Positions 1 through 7,427 of a stretch of DNA of 38,134 nt are shown piece after piece. The DNA is from Spirochaetes bacterium GWF1_51_8. GTDB lineage: Bacteria; Spirochaetota; Brevinematia; Brevinematales; GWF1-51-8. A program made the position numbers and the translations under genes. The notes under the pieces were generated by a model. The model saw only the letters and a program-made list of their open reading frames with translations, did no database searches and was not told where the DNA came from. Location of the stretch: assembly GCA_001829415.1 (NCBI GenBank), contig MIBE01000051.1:1-38134 (forward strand). Direction: 5' to 3'. How positions within the stretch are numbered: the stretch's first letter is position 1; every line of letters starts with the position of its first letter.

Positions 1-65
1 TTCTAAGGCGAATCTTAAAATATTTCATTATATATCAATGAGTTATTCGTTTTTCAGCAAGCCCT

Positions 66-163
66 AATTAAATAGATTGCTTCGGCTGTGGTTCGGCATC
101 CCGACGGGGAAGTCGGGACAAGTGCTCACCATGACGCCTCGCAATGACAAAACTGGTTTGTCA
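66..163 (+). repeat. 98-bp interspersed repeat, copy 1
   Basis: This copy matches positions 2114-2211 over its whole length with only a handful of mismatches, in the same orientation. It contains two hairpins: TCCCGAC-ggggaa-GTCGGGA (7-bp stem) and TGACAAA-actgg-TTTGTCA (7-bp stem). The mismatches between copies fall outside both stems, several in the second loop. It lies just downstream of the lipoprotein gene on the minus strand, so it may also act at that transcript's 3' end. The ATTGC...GCAAT ends resemble short intergenic repeats seen in many bacterial genomes. No transposase is present. Confidence 0.9.
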
Positions 164-196
164 ACAGGCCCCTTACGGCGGCCCGGAATAATCTCT

Positions 197-1795
197 TTAG
201 TTGCCGAAACGGATGACCGCCGACTTAGTACTGTTCGTCCAGCTCTTGTACACGACATACGGCGTGTAGTTCGTCGGGTTGAACGCGAACGATGTGAACC
301 CGGCTTGATCGACCGTACAGGTCTCCCCGCCTACATTCACCCATGCCGTCCCGTTAAACCGCATCATCACAGCCTTCTGCCCGAATCCGCCGTCGCTGAA
401 CACGACATAGGGCTCATAGGTCCAAGGATGGAAACGGAGTTTGATATAGTACGCGGCATCTGAGGAAAATCCCTGTTCGCCGACATAGACCCAGTTGCTG
501 TTCTCGTACTTCATAACGGAAACCCTATATCCGTCGGCCCAATCCTGATAGGCGACGTAGGGCTCGTACGTCCCCGGATTGAACGCGAGGGAGACATAGT
601 CCGCGTGCCCCGCGGTAAATCCCTTATTGCCGACAGGAACCCAGTTCGTCCCGTCGAACATCTGGACAGTAGCTTTTAAGCTGTATGCGGCATACTGGTC
701 GGAATAGGCGACATAAGGGGCGTAGGTTCCGGGGTGGAACGCGAACGAGACATAATTCGCCCAATCGTCCGAAAAGTTCGTATTGCCGACATTGACCCAG
801 TTGCTGTTGGAGTAGCACATCACCGCGGCCTTGGCGTTGGGGTTGTCGTTATCCCTGTACGCGATCCACGGCTGGCAGGTCGCGGGATGGATTTTCAGCT
901 CAACATAGGACGCGTTTCCGGGAGTAACGCCGGTCGGACTGCCGAGATTCGTCCAGTTGTCGCCGTCGAAGTACTTCACAATCACTTTGGAATAGAAACC
1001 GTCGGCGTATGCGACATAGGGAAATCCGTCGTAGGGGCTGATCTCGAGTTCGACATCCAAAACCGAACCTTCCGATATCGACACCGCGCCGACATTCGTC
1101 CAGTTCGTCCCGTCGAACCTGAAAACGCTCGCCTTATCGCCGTACCCGCCGTCAGAGCAAGAGAAATAGGGCTCGTAGGTGTAGGAACTGAATTCAAGAT
1201 CGTGGTAAGCCGCCATCCCGAATGTGATCCCCGGAATGCCGACATCGACCCATGACGAGATCAGGAACTGCCCGGAGTTAGTGCGCGACGGAGCGAGTCC
1301 GGTGTTCGTGGCGAAGCTCTTCACCGTGACCGTGTTCGAGACCATCAGGTTGCTCCCGATAATCCATTGCGCTCCGTCGTTCGTCGTCCAGAAGATTACC
1401 GCGCCGGGCGTCATACATGTGATGAGGATAGTGTCGCCCGCCCAGATTCCGCCGGGGTAGGGGCTGAATTCCGGCATCGCCGTCCTGATAGAGTAATCGC
1501 CCTCGGTGATATCGGAGTCGTCCATCCCCTCCTTGACCGCCTTGAAAATGAGGTGGACGGAAGCGCAGATATAAACTTTATTTGTGGTCTCCCATGTCGT
1601 CCCGTTATTTGTCGAAAACATCAATACCGCGCCTATGGTCATGCATGCCGCGGTAACGGTGACCGGATTATTGAATTGCCCGGGGATCGGAGTGAGTACC
1701 GGCGACGCGACCTTATTCTGGGTGACCGGCGCGATCCCGCAGGAAGAAACGAGAAATGATATAAAAGCGATACCGAGCGGCAGAAAAACCTTCAT
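197..1795 (-). CDS. Lipoprotein with two chitobiase-like domains and seven propeller-like repeats
   Basis: The product is a 532-residue exported lipoprotein of unknown function. A signal peptide ends in a lipobox (LVSSC, Cys at about residue 19). Two segments, about residues 33-103 and 108-180, resemble the chitobiase/hexosaminidase C-terminal beta-sandwich found as a spacer in surface proteins. The rest is seven units of about 48 residues, each with a W-V-x-V-G strand, a PYVAYSD-like strand and an FDG-like turn. I infer a seven-bladed beta-propeller. The start has an AGGAGG site just upstream. The gene stands alone between two direct repeats with its own promoter. It is probably surface or periplasmic; a binding role is conceivable but nothing shows a ligand. 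Confidence 0.88.
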   Translation of the reverse strand: MKVFLPLGIAFISFLVSSCGIAPVTQNKVASPVLTPIPGQFNNPVTVTAACMTIGAVLMFSTNNGTTWETTNKVYICASVHLIFKAVKEGMDDSDITEGDYSIRTAMPEFSPYPGGIWAGDTILITCMTPGAVIFWTTNDGAQWIIGSNLMVSNTVTVKSFATNTGLAPSRTNSGQFLISSWVDVGIPGITFGMAAYHDLEFSSYTYEPYFSCSDGGYGDKASVFRFDGTNWTNVGAVSISEGSVLDVELEISPYDGFPYVAYADGFYSKVIVKYFDGDNWTNLGSPTGVTPGNASYVELKIHPATCQPWIAYRDNDNPNAKAAVMCYSNSNWVNVGNTNFSDDWANYVSFAFHPGTYAPYVAYSDQYAAYSLKATVQMFDGTNWVPVGNKGFTAGHADYVSLAFNPGTYEPYVAYQDWADGYRVSVMKYENSNWVYVGEQGFSSDAAYYIKLRFHPWTYEPYVVFSDGGFGQKAVMMRFNGTAWVNVGGETCTVDQAGFTSFAFNPTNYTPYVVYKSWTNSTKSAVIRFGN

Positions 1796-1820
1796 ACAAA
1801 CCTCCTGATATATCTATACT

Positions 1821-1849
1821 ATTCTATACCGCTCCGGGGAATTTGTAAA
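1821..1849 (-). promoter_or_regulatory. Sigma-70-type promoter for the lipoprotein gene
   Basis: On the minus strand TTTACA (1849-1844) and TAGAAT (1826-1821) are separated by 17 bp, about 26 bp before the ATG and just ahead of its AGGAGG site. Confidence 0.7.
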
Positions 1850-1934
1850 GGGGAATCTGAAATTTTCATTATATAGTTTTTTTGTCATACATAGCCTAAA
1901 TGTACACAATTTCACGAGAAAACCGGATATACCC

Positions 1935-1964
1935 TTGACAGAGCGGTTTTTAATGTTGTATAAT
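1935..1964 (+). promoter_or_regulatory. Consensus sigma-70 promoter of the TrmB-like regulator operon
   Basis: TTGACA (1935-1940) and TATAAT (1959-1964) are separated by 18 bp, both perfect consensus hexamers. The -10 box lies inside the 19-bp palindrome at 1955-1973, so the promoter should be repressible. The predicted transcript start is about 280 nt before the regulator's ATG. The 454-bp spacer 1796-2249 otherwise holds the divergent lipoprotein promoter, a hairpin and repeat copy 2. Confidence 0.85.
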
Positions 1965-1973
1965 ATGTACAAC
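1955..1973. promoter_or_regulatory. Operator-like 19-bp palindrome, site 1
   Basis: GTTGTATAATATGTACAAC is an inverted repeat with GTTGTA/TACAAC arms. It matches sites at 5598-5616 and 5643-5661, sharing GTTGTATA at the left and TACAAC at the right. It covers the -10 box of the promoter at 1935-1964. The neighbouring TrmB-like protein is the obvious candidate ligand, which would mean autoregulation (inference). Confidence 0.8.
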
Positions 1974-2052
1974 ATAACTTGTATGAAACGTCCGCCCATA
2001 GGCGGGCATGTTGACGAAGTCATGAAATACACGATTATTTGTCACTGCGATA

Positions 2053-2081
2053 CCGCGCCTCAACAACTTATTGAAGCGCGG
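2053..2081 (+). other. Hairpin in the leader of the regulator operon
   Basis: CCGCGC and TCAA pair with TTGA and GCGCGG, with a single C/A mismatch between the two helices. It would be transcribed in the long 5' leader of the TrmB-like gene. A short T-rich stretch follows about 12 nt later, not close enough for a convincing terminator. Confidence 0.45.
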
Positions 2082-2113
2082 CAGAAGCAGTCTGTTTTAT
2101 ATATATACCCAGC

Positions 2114-2211
2114 AATTAAATAGATTGCTTCGGCTATGGTTCGGCATCCCGACGGGGAAGTCGGGACAACTGCTCACCATGACGCCTCGCAATGACAAAA
2201 TGAGTTTGTCA
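2114..2211 (+). repeat. 98-bp interspersed repeat, copy 2
   Basis: This is the second copy of the repeat at 66-163, with the same two stems; the second hairpin loop reads ATGAG instead of ACTGG. It ends about 40 nt before the start of the TrmB-like gene and so lies inside that gene's predicted mRNA leader, where its hairpins could affect expression. Confidence 0.9.
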
Positions 2212-2249
2212 TCAAGCCCGGGCGCGCCAGGTTGTTTTCTGGAGGGGAA

Positions 2250-3089
2250 ATGGATTCGCTCATACGCGAATTGACGAAATTTCAGTTCACGGCGATGGAA
2301 GCGTCCGTCTATCTGATGCTGGTGAAGCACGGCGAGATGAACGGCTCCAAGATCGCGAAGATCCTCAATGTTCCCCGCACGTCGGTCTACTCCGCGCTCG
2401 ACAGCCTTTACCAGAAAGGCGCGGTGCATGTCCTTCCCGGCGATACCAAACTCTATATGGCGCAGAATCCCCACAAGCTCCTCAAACGACTCAAGGACGA
2501 ATACGTCTCCTCGGCGGATACGCTGATCGAGGAGATATCCAAGTTCGAGGTGCTCGACGAGCACGAGGAGTACTGGAACTTCAACGGTTACGATAACTTC
2601 GTACGGCGGGTGAAAGAACTGTTACTCTCCGCCAAAACCGAAATCTATATGAACACCAACTGCGAGCTGACCGACTTTAAGGACGAGCTGACCCAGCTTG
2701 GGAAAAAAGGGGTGCGGACTATCGTTTTCACTTTCCTGCGTTCCGACCTCGACGGCCTTCCTCTCGAGGTGTATTACAACCCGAAGATATCGCAGAAACC
2801 CGGCGTCAAGGATAACCGTTATAAACGAATGATGCTGGTGGTCGATTATAAACACGCCCTGATCGCGAGCGCGAAGAATAGCCGCGACTTCCTCGGCACG
2901 TTCTCGGACAACCGCCTGCTCGTGGATATCGTCTCGGAGCATATCCATCACGACATCTACCTGATGAAGCTCGAGAAGAGTCTCGGGCGGGACTTCTATA
3001 ACGACGAGATGAAGATCGGGACACTCCAGGAGAAGGAATTCAGCCGCAGGGTCAACTTAAGCGAGGATTGCCCGGAGGATAAGAAGTGA
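2250..3089 (+). CDS. TrmB-family transcriptional regulator
   Basis: The 279-residue cytoplasmic protein has an N-terminal winged helix-turn-helix of TrmB type (about residues 1-75, including the NVPRTSVYSALDSLYQKGAV recognition region). A C-terminal half (about 100-250) resembles the phospholipase-D-like effector domain of TrmB relatives. Archaeal TrmB proteins sense maltose or related sugars; the amylase encoded downstream fits a sugar effector, but that is inference. I chose the ATG at 2250 because GGAGGGG lies 2-8 nt upstream. The stop overlaps the next gene's GTG start by 4 nt. A 19-bp palindrome over its promoter suggests autoregulation. Confidence 0.88.
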   Translation: MDSLIRELTKFQFTAMEASVYLMLVKHGEMNGSKIAKILNVPRTSVYSALDSLYQKGAVHVLPGDTKLYMAQNPHKLLKRLKDEYVSSADTLIEEISKFEVLDEHEEYWNFNGYDNFVRRVKELLLSAKTEIYMNTNCELTDFKDELTQLGKKGVRTIVFTFLRSDLDGLPLEVYYNPKISQKPGVKDNRYKRMMLVVDYKHALIASAKNSRDFLGTFSDNRLLVDIVSEHIHHDIYLMKLEKSLGRDFYNDEMKIGTLQEKEFSRRVNLSEDCPEDKK

Positions 3090-4327
3090 ACTTCGAGAAT
3101 AATCTCCACCTCGGCGAGGAACAGTTTCAAGTCCCGCACAGCAGGAAGACGCGGCCGGAAGAACGGCTCATCTCCCTGAACGAATTGACGGCGCTCGTGA
3201 AGCCGTCCGTGACATCCTACTCCGGGGTGCAGGACATCGAGGTTTCGAAGGTCATCGGCACCGAGAACCGTTCGGAATACTTCGGCGAGGATTTCCTGCC
3301 GTTACTTCCGATCATGGACGACCGTTGGCGGAAAGTACGCTCTCTGATGCTCGAGGGGAAGATCACCGCGCCGGTCGAGGCATTCGAATACGGCGGGTAC
3401 TATTTCATCCGCGACGGCAACCATCGGGCGTCGGTGGCGAAGGTCGAGGGGATCGAGTTCCTTTCGGCGGTCGTAACGCTCATGCAGATACCGGTCAAAC
3501 TTCCCCCGGCGATGACACGCGCGAAAATCCCTCTTTTCCTCGCGAAGTACCGTTTCAATGAAGAAACCAAGATGTTCGATACATTGCCGGAAGAACTGTT
3601 CGATATCCGCATCCCCGGTAACTGGGCGCGGCTGAAGATGTTCATTTACGCCGGACACCGCGAATGGATGATCAAACGAGACGGGAAGGAACCCGAGCCC
3701 GCGACCATGTATATCGACTGGAATATCGAGATTTACGAGAACACTATCGAGGAGATAAAGCGGAACAAGCTGGAAGAGCTTTTTCCCGGAATGGGGCTGA
3801 CCGATATCTTCTGCGAGATCATGGACTACTGGGTGACTCATCCGGGCTGGTTCGCCGACGTATACGACCGGATGGTGAAGGAACGGAAAGGGAAAAACAT
3901 CATACAGCGTGTTAAATTCTTCTGGGAAAGACTGATAGGGTGGCTCCGGCGTACCGATAAAGAAGAAGAGGCGAGATTTTTCGGGCTCACGCGGCTCCTG
4001 TTTTTTAAGCCCGATGCGAGGATACCGTCCGGAAAGAAGCACTGGTACCGTTTCCTCACCCGTCAGCTCTTCAAGGAACACTTCCAGTACCTGAGGACTA
4101 AATTCGGGAAAGAGCCCGGGATGGACGAACTCGCGAGAAGCTGGTATGACGAATTGTTTCTGCCGGCCTGCCGGATGTATAGAGAGATGCAGATTAAAGA
4201 GCCTTTTCCGGATTTCTATATGCGCTGGATGAAGGAATGGAAGAAACTGATTCGGAAGGGGAAGCCCGCCGGGCTGAAAGAATCGCTCGATTCTCTCATG
4301 CCTCACGGCGGCGGAAAAGTCCCATAG
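3086..4327 (+). CDS. ParB-like/DUF4032-like protein, paralogue 1
   Basis: The 413-residue soluble protein has no signal peptide. The N-terminal third resembles the ParB/sulfiredoxin fold: a VSKVIGTENR strand, a DDRW helix start, and YGGYYFIRDGNHRASVAK (RDGNHR at 109-114). The remainder contains two segments of the type H-x-x-W-M...W...Y...FPG...D-I-F and WYDELFLPA...FPDFYM. From memory these resemble DUF4032, which occurs after ParB-like domains in other bacteria. It starts at GTG inside GTGA, overlapping the regulator's stop, with GGAGG 7 nt upstream. It is 60-70% the same in motifs along its length as the next gene by eye, so the pair is a tandem duplication. Biochemical function is unknown. 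Confidence 0.85.
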   Translation: MNFENNLHLGEEQFQVPHSRKTRPEERLISLNELTALVKPSVTSYSGVQDIEVSKVIGTENRSEYFGEDFLPLLPIMDDRWRKVRSLMLEGKITAPVEAFEYGGYYFIRDGNHRASVAKVEGIEFLSAVVTLMQIPVKLPPAMTRAKIPLFLAKYRFNEETKMFDTLPEELFDIRIPGNWARLKMFIYAGHREWMIKRDGKEPEPATMYIDWNIEIYENTIEEIKRNKLEELFPGMGLTDIFCEIMDYWVTHPGWFADVYDRMVKERKGKNIIQRVKFFWERLIGWLRRTDKEEEARFFGLTRLLFFKPDARIPSGKKHWYRFLTRQLFKEHFQYLRTKFGKEPGMDELARSWYDELFLPACRMYREMQIKEPFPDFYMRWMKEWKKLIRKGKPAGLKESLDSLMPHGGGKVP

Positions 4328-4351
4328 ATGGTTTTCGGAGGGGAACTGTAA

Positions 4352-5596
4352 ATGGCTTATGAAGAAAAGGTTCCGCACAGTAAAAAGCGGAAGAAGTCCC
4401 AGCGTCTATTGACGCTCGTCGAACTGGAGCGCGCGGTCAAGCCGCAATCCGTCTCCAAGATGAAGTTCAAAAACGTCGAGGTGGAAAAGATTATCGGAAC
4501 TGAAAATCGGGGCGAGGATTTCGGCGAAGACTTTCTGCCGCTGCACGAGTGGATGGACGAACGATGGCTGAGAGTCAAGGAAGTCTGGGCGTCCGGCGAG
4601 CAGATGGACCCGATCCAACTGGTCGAATACGGCGGATACTACTTTGTCCGCGACGGCCATCACCGCGTCTCGATCGCTAAGGCTGAAAAGATGAAAAAGG
4701 TTTACGCCGGAGTGATCGAGCACAAGGTCCCGGTCGACCTCATCCCGAATATGACCCGTCAGTATATCCCGTCGTTTCAGGAGAAAGTGAAATTCCAGAA
4801 GGATACAGAGCTTTTCGATATCCTGCCGGAGAAGAATTTCGATGTCCGCGTCCCGGACACATGGGATAAGCTGAAGACATACATCTTCCGCGCACATAAG
4901 CACTGGATGGAAGACAGGGACGACAAGACGCCCGGCAAAAAACAGCTCATCCTCGACTGGAATATCGAAGTCTACGAAGAGGCTATCGCGGAAATCCGCC
5001 TCAATCAGCTCACCCTTCTCTATCCCAATATGGGCGTGACCGACATCTTCTGCGAGCTTATGGAGTTCTGGGAAGATCATCCCGAATGGGTCAAGACGGC
5101 GAATAAGGAACTGATCGAAGAGCAGTCGAAACTGACGCCGATCGCGTTCTTCTTCCGCAGGCTGAAAAAATGGTTCAGCGACTTCCGCGCCACCAAGGAA
5201 GAAGAGAAGTACCGTTTCCTCTGGATCACCCGGATGCTCGATAAAGTCCCCGACGCGGAAATCCCCGACGGGAGCAAGCGCTGGTACCGTTTCCTGACAG
5301 GCCACCTGCTGGGATACTTCCGTTATCACTACCGGAAGAAGCACGGCAAAAATCCCAAGATGGACCAGCTTGTAAAGACATGGTACGGGGACTGGTTCGT
5401 TCCGGCTCAGAAGATTTACGGTAAACTCATCACCGAAATCCCGTTTCCCGACTTCTATATGGAATGGATGGAGTACTGGAAGCGCAAGATACAGAAGGGC
5501 GATAAATGGGGATTGAAGAAATCGTTCGAGAAGTTCCTCGAAATGAAGAATATCAAAAAGCCCGCTCCCAACGGCACCGATCTGCCGGAGTCCTGA
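4352..5596 (+). CDS. ParB-like/DUF4032-like protein, paralogue 2
   Basis: The 414-residue paralogue of the preceding gene keeps the same order: a GTENR segment, FGEDFLPL, a MDERW helix, and YGGYYFVRDGHHRVSIAK (RDGHHR at 100-105). It then has the DWNIEVYEEAI...MGVTDIFCELM segment and a second WYGDWFVPA...FPDFYMEWM segment near the end. The basic linker and KEEE-R-F-x-x-T-R region are also conserved. GGAGGGG precedes the ATG. It is probably co-transcribed with the regulator and paralogue 1; its stop codon is 1 nt before operator site 2. The ParB-like residues retained could bind a nucleotide, but I see no proof of enzymatic or DNA-binding activity. Confidence 0.85.
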   Translation: MAYEEKVPHSKKRKKSQRLLTLVELERAVKPQSVSKMKFKNVEVEKIIGTENRGEDFGEDFLPLHEWMDERWLRVKEVWASGEQMDPIQLVEYGGYYFVRDGHHRVSIAKAEKMKKVYAGVIEHKVPVDLIPNMTRQYIPSFQEKVKFQKDTELFDILPEKNFDVRVPDTWDKLKTYIFRAHKHWMEDRDDKTPGKKQLILDWNIEVYEEAIAEIRLNQLTLLYPNMGVTDIFCELMEFWEDHPEWVKTANKELIEEQSKLTPIAFFFRRLKKWFSDFRATKEEEKYRFLWITRMLDKVPDAEIPDGSKRWYRFLTGHLLGYFRYHYRKKHGKNPKMDQLVKTWYGDWFVPAQKIYGKLITEIPFPDFYMEWMEYWKRKIQKGDKWGLKKSFEKFLEMKNIKKPAPNGTDLPES

Positions 5597-5597
5597 T

Positions 5598-5616
5598 GTT
5601 GTATAAATAATACAAC
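5598..5616. promoter_or_regulatory. Operator-like 19-bp palindrome, site 2
   Basis: GTTGTATAAATAATACAAC has 7-bp arms and a 5-bp centre. It lies just upstream of the -35 box of the amylase promoter, its centre 45 bp from that of site 3. Two spaced sites at one promoter would permit cooperative binding or looping (inference). Confidence 0.8.
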
Positions 5617-5623
5617 AAACCCC

Positions 5624-5652
5624 TTGACAGGCGCGTATTACTGTTGTATACT
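5624..5652 (+). promoter_or_regulatory. Sigma-70 promoter of the amylase-MATE operon
   Basis: TTGACA (5624-5629) and TATACT (5647-5652) are separated by 17 bp. The -10 box lies within palindrome site 3. The position leaves a short leader before the AAGGAGG site and ATG at 5675. Confidence 0.85.
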
Positions 5653-5661
5653 ATATACAAC
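5643..5661. promoter_or_regulatory. Operator-like 19-bp palindrome, site 3
   Basis: GTTGTATACTATATACAAC is a near-perfect palindrome with 8-bp arms around CTA. It covers the -10 box and the likely transcription start of the amylase operon, the same geometry as site 1 at the regulator's own promoter. Confidence 0.82.
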
Positions 5662-5674
5662 ACAAGGAGGGGCT

Positions 5675-7417
5675 ATGACTCCCGAAGCCGTATTTCATAG
5701 GAATCACCCGGACTATTTCTATACGGTCACACCCGAGACGATGCGCTGCCGGATACGTGTCAAACGCGGCGAATGCTCACGTATCTCGGTGAATTACCGC
5801 GATATCTATAAGAACTATTTCCACGGCATCAAGGACATCCGCCTGAGCGAGCTGATGCGTGTCGCGACCGACCAGTACTTCGATTACTACGAGGGGCTTG
5901 TCCCTGTGCAGGAGATGAGCGCGCTCGCGTATTTCTTCATCCTCGAGAACAGCACCGATACCTATTATTACGGCAACTACCATTTCCACGACCATATCCC
6001 CGCGGACACGATGGAGATGTTCGAAGTCCCGATCTTCACCCGCAACGAAGGGATCGATATCCCGGCATGGGCGCGCGACGCGGTGGTCTACGAGATATTT
6101 CCCGAGCGTTTCGCCGACGGCGATCCGTCGCTGCACCCGGCGAAGATTATGCCGTGGGACGCGAAGGTCGACTACCGGCAGTTTATCGGCGGGAATATCG
6201 CCGGTATTCTCGGGAAGCTCGACTACCTTGAAGAGCTCGGGATCAATACGGTCTATTTCACCCCGCTCTTCGAATCGGACACGACCCACAAGTACAATAC
6301 ATTCGATTATTTCAAGGTCGACCCGCATTTCGGCACGAACGAAGACCTGATCAAGCTCGTGCATGAAGCCCACAGGCGCGGAATCCGTGTCATCCTCGAC
6401 GCCGTGTTTAACCATTGCGGCGTAGAGTTTTTCGCGTTCAAGGACGTGCTCGAGAAGGGCGCGGACTCCCGTTATAAAGACTGGTTCGAGATCAAGAAGT
6501 TCCCGCTCGAGGTGAAGAACTTCCCCGACTACCGGAGCTACGGCTTCTGGGGGATGATGCCCAAACTCGCGGCATGGAACGAAGAAGTGCGCGAGTATTT
6601 CTACAAGGTGGGGCGGTACTGGATCGAGACCGCGGATATCGACGGATGGCGGCTGGATGTCGCCCCGGAGATCGACCGCCGTTTCTGGCGCGGGTTCCGC
6701 GACACGGTCAAGAAGGCGAAACCCGACGCGCTCATTGTGGGCGAAGTGTGGCATAACGCCTCGATGTGGCTCGAGGGCGACCAGTTCGATACGAATATGA
6801 ACTACCCATTCCTCGGGGCGGTCACGGGCTTCTTCGCGCAGGGGAAGACGCTTCCGTCACAGCTCGATATCCAGCTCGGGCATGTCCGGGGATGGTACCG
6901 GCCGGAGATCTACGACAACCTTTGGAACCTGATCGATAGTCACGATACCGCGCGTCTGATGTACCATTGCGAGGGCGATATCCGCCGGATGAAGGCCGCT
7001 GTGTTCTTCCAGATGACCTACACCGGTGTGCCGATGATCCTTTACGGCGACGAGACCGGGATGGACGGGAGCGCGGAGTTCTGCCGCGCCGGGATGGTCT
7101 GGGATACGAAAAAGCGGAATAACGAACTTCTCGATCATTACAAAAAGGCGATCTTTCTCAGGAATAAGCACGATATCTTGCGAAGAGGCGATATCCGTAC
7201 TATAATTACCGACGACGAACACCGCATCTACGGATACAGGCGCGAGTACGAAGGAAGACGGCTGGATATCTATATCAATAACAGCGATGAAATCCAGACT
7301 ATATCCTTAGATAAGCCCTTCGCGCGGGACATTTGGAGCGGACGGGAATTCAATTCGGCCGCCGGCAAACTCGAGATACCCATTTCCCCGAAGGAAGGGG
7401 TGATTCTTTCGGACTAA
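5675..7417 (+). CDS. GH13 alpha-glucosidase: cyclomaltodextrinase/neopullulanase type
   Basis: The 580-residue cytoplasmic glycoside hydrolase of family 13 should cleave cyclodextrins, pullulan or maltodextrins. An N-terminal CBM34-like domain (about 1-125) precedes the barrel, as in maltogenic amylase and neopullulanase. Conserved regions are visible: DAVFNH (from 242), GWRLDV with nucleophile Asp328, GEVWH with acid/base Glu357, and SHDT with Asp424. All three catalytic carboxylates are present and length is normal for the family. I placed the start at ATG 5675, after AAGGAGG; a TTG 51 nt upstream in the same frame is part of the promoter -35 box. It is probably co-transcribed with the MATE gene 10 nt downstream. 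Confidence 0.93.
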   Translation: MTPEAVFHRNHPDYFYTVTPETMRCRIRVKRGECSRISVNYRDIYKNYFHGIKDIRLSELMRVATDQYFDYYEGLVPVQEMSALAYFFILENSTDTYYYGNYHFHDHIPADTMEMFEVPIFTRNEGIDIPAWARDAVVYEIFPERFADGDPSLHPAKIMPWDAKVDYRQFIGGNIAGILGKLDYLEELGINTVYFTPLFESDTTHKYNTFDYFKVDPHFGTNEDLIKLVHEAHRRGIRVILDAVFNHCGVEFFAFKDVLEKGADSRYKDWFEIKKFPLEVKNFPDYRSYGFWGMMPKLAAWNEEVREYFYKVGRYWIETADIDGWRLDVAPEIDRRFWRGFRDTVKKAKPDALIVGEVWHNASMWLEGDQFDTNMNYPFLGAVTGFFAQGKTLPSQLDIQLGHVRGWYRPEIYDNLWNLIDSHDTARLMYHCEGDIRRMKAAVFFQMTYTGVPMILYGDETGMDGSAEFCRAGMVWDTKKRNNELLDHYKKAIFLRNKHDILRRGDIRTIITDDEHRIYGYRREYEGRRLDIYINNSDEIQTISLDKPFARDIWSGREFNSAAGKLEIPISPKEGVILSD

Positions 7418-7427
7418 GGTGTATTCA

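Noticed and set aside
2053-2110. Intrinsic terminator in the regulator leader
   Set aside because: The hairpin at 2053-2081 is not directly followed by a T-run; the nearest T-rich stretch is interrupted and 12 nt away.
5624-5674. TTG start 51 nt upstream for the amylase
   Set aside because: This TTG is the -35 box of the promoter, so it cannot be in the mRNA; ATG 5675 has a strong ribosome-binding site.
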